Shown piece after piece: positions 23,934 through 25,348 of a DNA stretch of 25,348 bases. A program made the translations under genes and the position numbers. The stretch comes from Gracilaria caudata (Eukaryota; Rhodophyta; Florideophyceae; Gracilariales; Gracilariaceae), in NCBI GenBank assembly GCA_030374735.1, contig JASCIV010000303.1, positions 1 to 25,348 of the forward strand. The letters run 5' to 3'. Under the pieces are notes generated by a model. The model ran no database searches, was not told the origin of the DNA, and saw nothing but the letters and a program-made list of their open reading frames with translations. How positions within the stretch are numbered: position 1 is the first letter of the stretch; each line of letters starts with the position of its first letter.

Positions 23934-25348
23934 GTTAGCACGCGAAACAAAATAGAGGGTACAAGACGTAGATAGCGAGGCAAAAAAAGCAAATGATTGT
24001 TGAGCGATGAGCCTCGTAGTGTGCAGCGAGGAAACGGAACACAGCAAGCAAAACGACGCTATCGCATATATACGCGAGAGATTTGCAAAATCAAGGCGCG
24101 ATCACAGCGACGCCTCTCGTCGGCGCAGCGCCGTCGCTTGTTTTTTCGGCGCGCTTTTTCAGTTGAAGAAAAAGCCATACACAAACCGAGGGAGGTGCAC
24201 CCCTTCTAACACAAGCTGCCCGACTGCACTCGCTCATCCGGCAGGGTTTTTCATGCGTGCAGCACGCGTAAAAGCGTATTTATGTGCGCGAGATACGGTC
24301 GAGCGAGGCTCAATCTGCCCAATTTGTGCATGCAAACGTTCACGCGCGGCGCGAATTTGGGCGGATTGGACACGATGCGTCGCACACGTGTGCGCTTTTG
24401 GTAGAGAAGAACGGAGGTAAACGCGCTGGTACGCCCCCCTTACACACTCCTTGCCCCCGCAGCGAGCGCCACGTGCTCACTCGCGTCCACTGCGCGCGCT
24501 TTTATTGGCACCGCGCGCGACTGCGCGAGATGAGGCGCATGCTATTGAGGAAACGGCCAGTGAGCGAGAGAATGCCAAGCGTAGCGCTCCAATCGAAGCG
24601 TCAAACGTACTGATCGGCGGCCAAGTCTTCGAATCATGACGCCGCAACCGCGCAGAAAGTCGGAACGTGTAGAGCGCCAGGGGGAGAAGACTCAAATTCA
24701 TTGTACACTTGTAGTAGTCTAGTCTACAAGTTGTAGACACGACTCACCACTTCTCTGTCATTCTTTGCTTGGCGCGCATCACCATGACGCTCGGCAGATG
24801 CATATGGCTGCTGGCGTCTAAAAACGCCCCAAGCTTTTCGCTCGCAGTCGTTTCGCTTTGCGAAGGGCTAACGAACTTCGTTCGTAAAGGCGCGTTCATT
24901 CGTTGTTTCTCCGTCGTGAATGATGTTGAACATGCAAATCCTGCGTGTGAAAACAAGTCTTCTCAAACCGCATCAGCCAGGCTGGCATCAGCAGAAGCAC
25001 AAAACATAACATGTAGAGCATCAACGCTCGCTCCGCTCTGAATATCGCCATATCGCAGAAACGCCACACATTTCTGCGTAGTAACCGACAGAGCTGCGCA
25101 TGCACTAAAATTTCTAGGGCGTTCGGCTTGCGTACGTTCAAAGTAAGTTGTGGCGAGCGCCTCTGCCGAAACATACCTCTTGAAAACAAAAGCCGCCCGC
25201 TCTTCCTTTGAGTTCTTTATCGATACTGCGTTTGCGCAATGTGATCATCATACTACACCTAACCGTTCAACACCAAATGCGAACGAACGATTAAAAATCG
25301 AACTTTCAAAAACGACCGCGTCTTGGGCGATTTCGGCTTACGTGATTA
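23934..25348. other. intergenic end of window, no supported gene
   Basis: It includes the TATA element of glycine-rich gene 2, a CpG-rich stretch around 24100-24530 and a small palindrome at 24722-24738 (GTCTACAA-G-TTGTAGAC). On the minus strand a GAG|GTATGT donor-like site near 25170 and a CACACGCAG acceptor-like site near 24950 could join two very short in-phase frames (about 39 codons), which is too little to call. The hydrophobic peptide LYMLCFVLLLMPAWLM near 25000 lies inside that putative intron. Confidence 0.5.
24067..24072 (-). promoter_or_regulatory. TATATA element of glycine-rich gene 2
   Basis: GTATATATG on the minus strand lies about 135 bases before the ATG at 23933, a spacing similar to that of glycine-rich gene 1. 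Confidence 0.45.

Overview
This is nuclear DNA of a eukaryote. It has short spliceosomal introns with GT..AG ends, TATA boxes near -30 of inferred starts, widely spaced single genes, and animal-like secreted domains. The best guess is a multicellular red alga (florideophyte, Chondrus-like). The grounds are a glycoside hydrolase of the agarase/carrageenase type (GH16), a secreted Hog/Hint protein without a Hedge domain, and mostly intronless genes. The assignment is an inference from gene content only.

Layout: 1-2.2 kb is a graveyard of degenerate non-LTR retrotransposon 3' ends, foldback repeats and perfect palindromes. Then follow a four-finger C2H2 protein (2206-2954, one intron), a gene-poor gap, a GH16 enzyme (4726-5691), ankyrin protein 1 (6244-7596), a secreted Cys-rich + Hint protein (8065-9678), and ankyrin protein 2 (10427-11557). 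Ankyrin protein 2 is a paralog that was duplicated together with the sequence leading up to the GH16 start codon. Next come an unknown secreted protein (12754-14064), a secreted double-Kunitz protein (14508-15278, two introns), a large secreted ephrin-receptor-like/TNFR-like Cys-rich protein (16064-18016), a histone stem-loop binding protein (SLBP, 19329-20003) with an E2F-type site upstream, and two secreted glycine-rich GGN-repeat proteins (20883-21752 and 23295-23933). The last 1.4 kb has no gene I can support.

Two features of the whole window stand out. All eleven supported genes lie on the minus strand. Six of the eleven encode proteins with N-terminal signal peptides, so the locus is rich in cell-surface or extracellular-matrix products. 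The gaps between genes are unusually rich in perfect inverted repeats. One 14-base palindrome-like motif (GGTAG-N4-CTACC) recurs 150-300 bases upstream of three of the genes.

Gene starts were set to the first in-frame ATG, because several longer open frames begin with GTG or TTG, which a nuclear eukaryotic gene would not use. Splice junctions were read by eye from donor/acceptor consensus and restored domain continuity.
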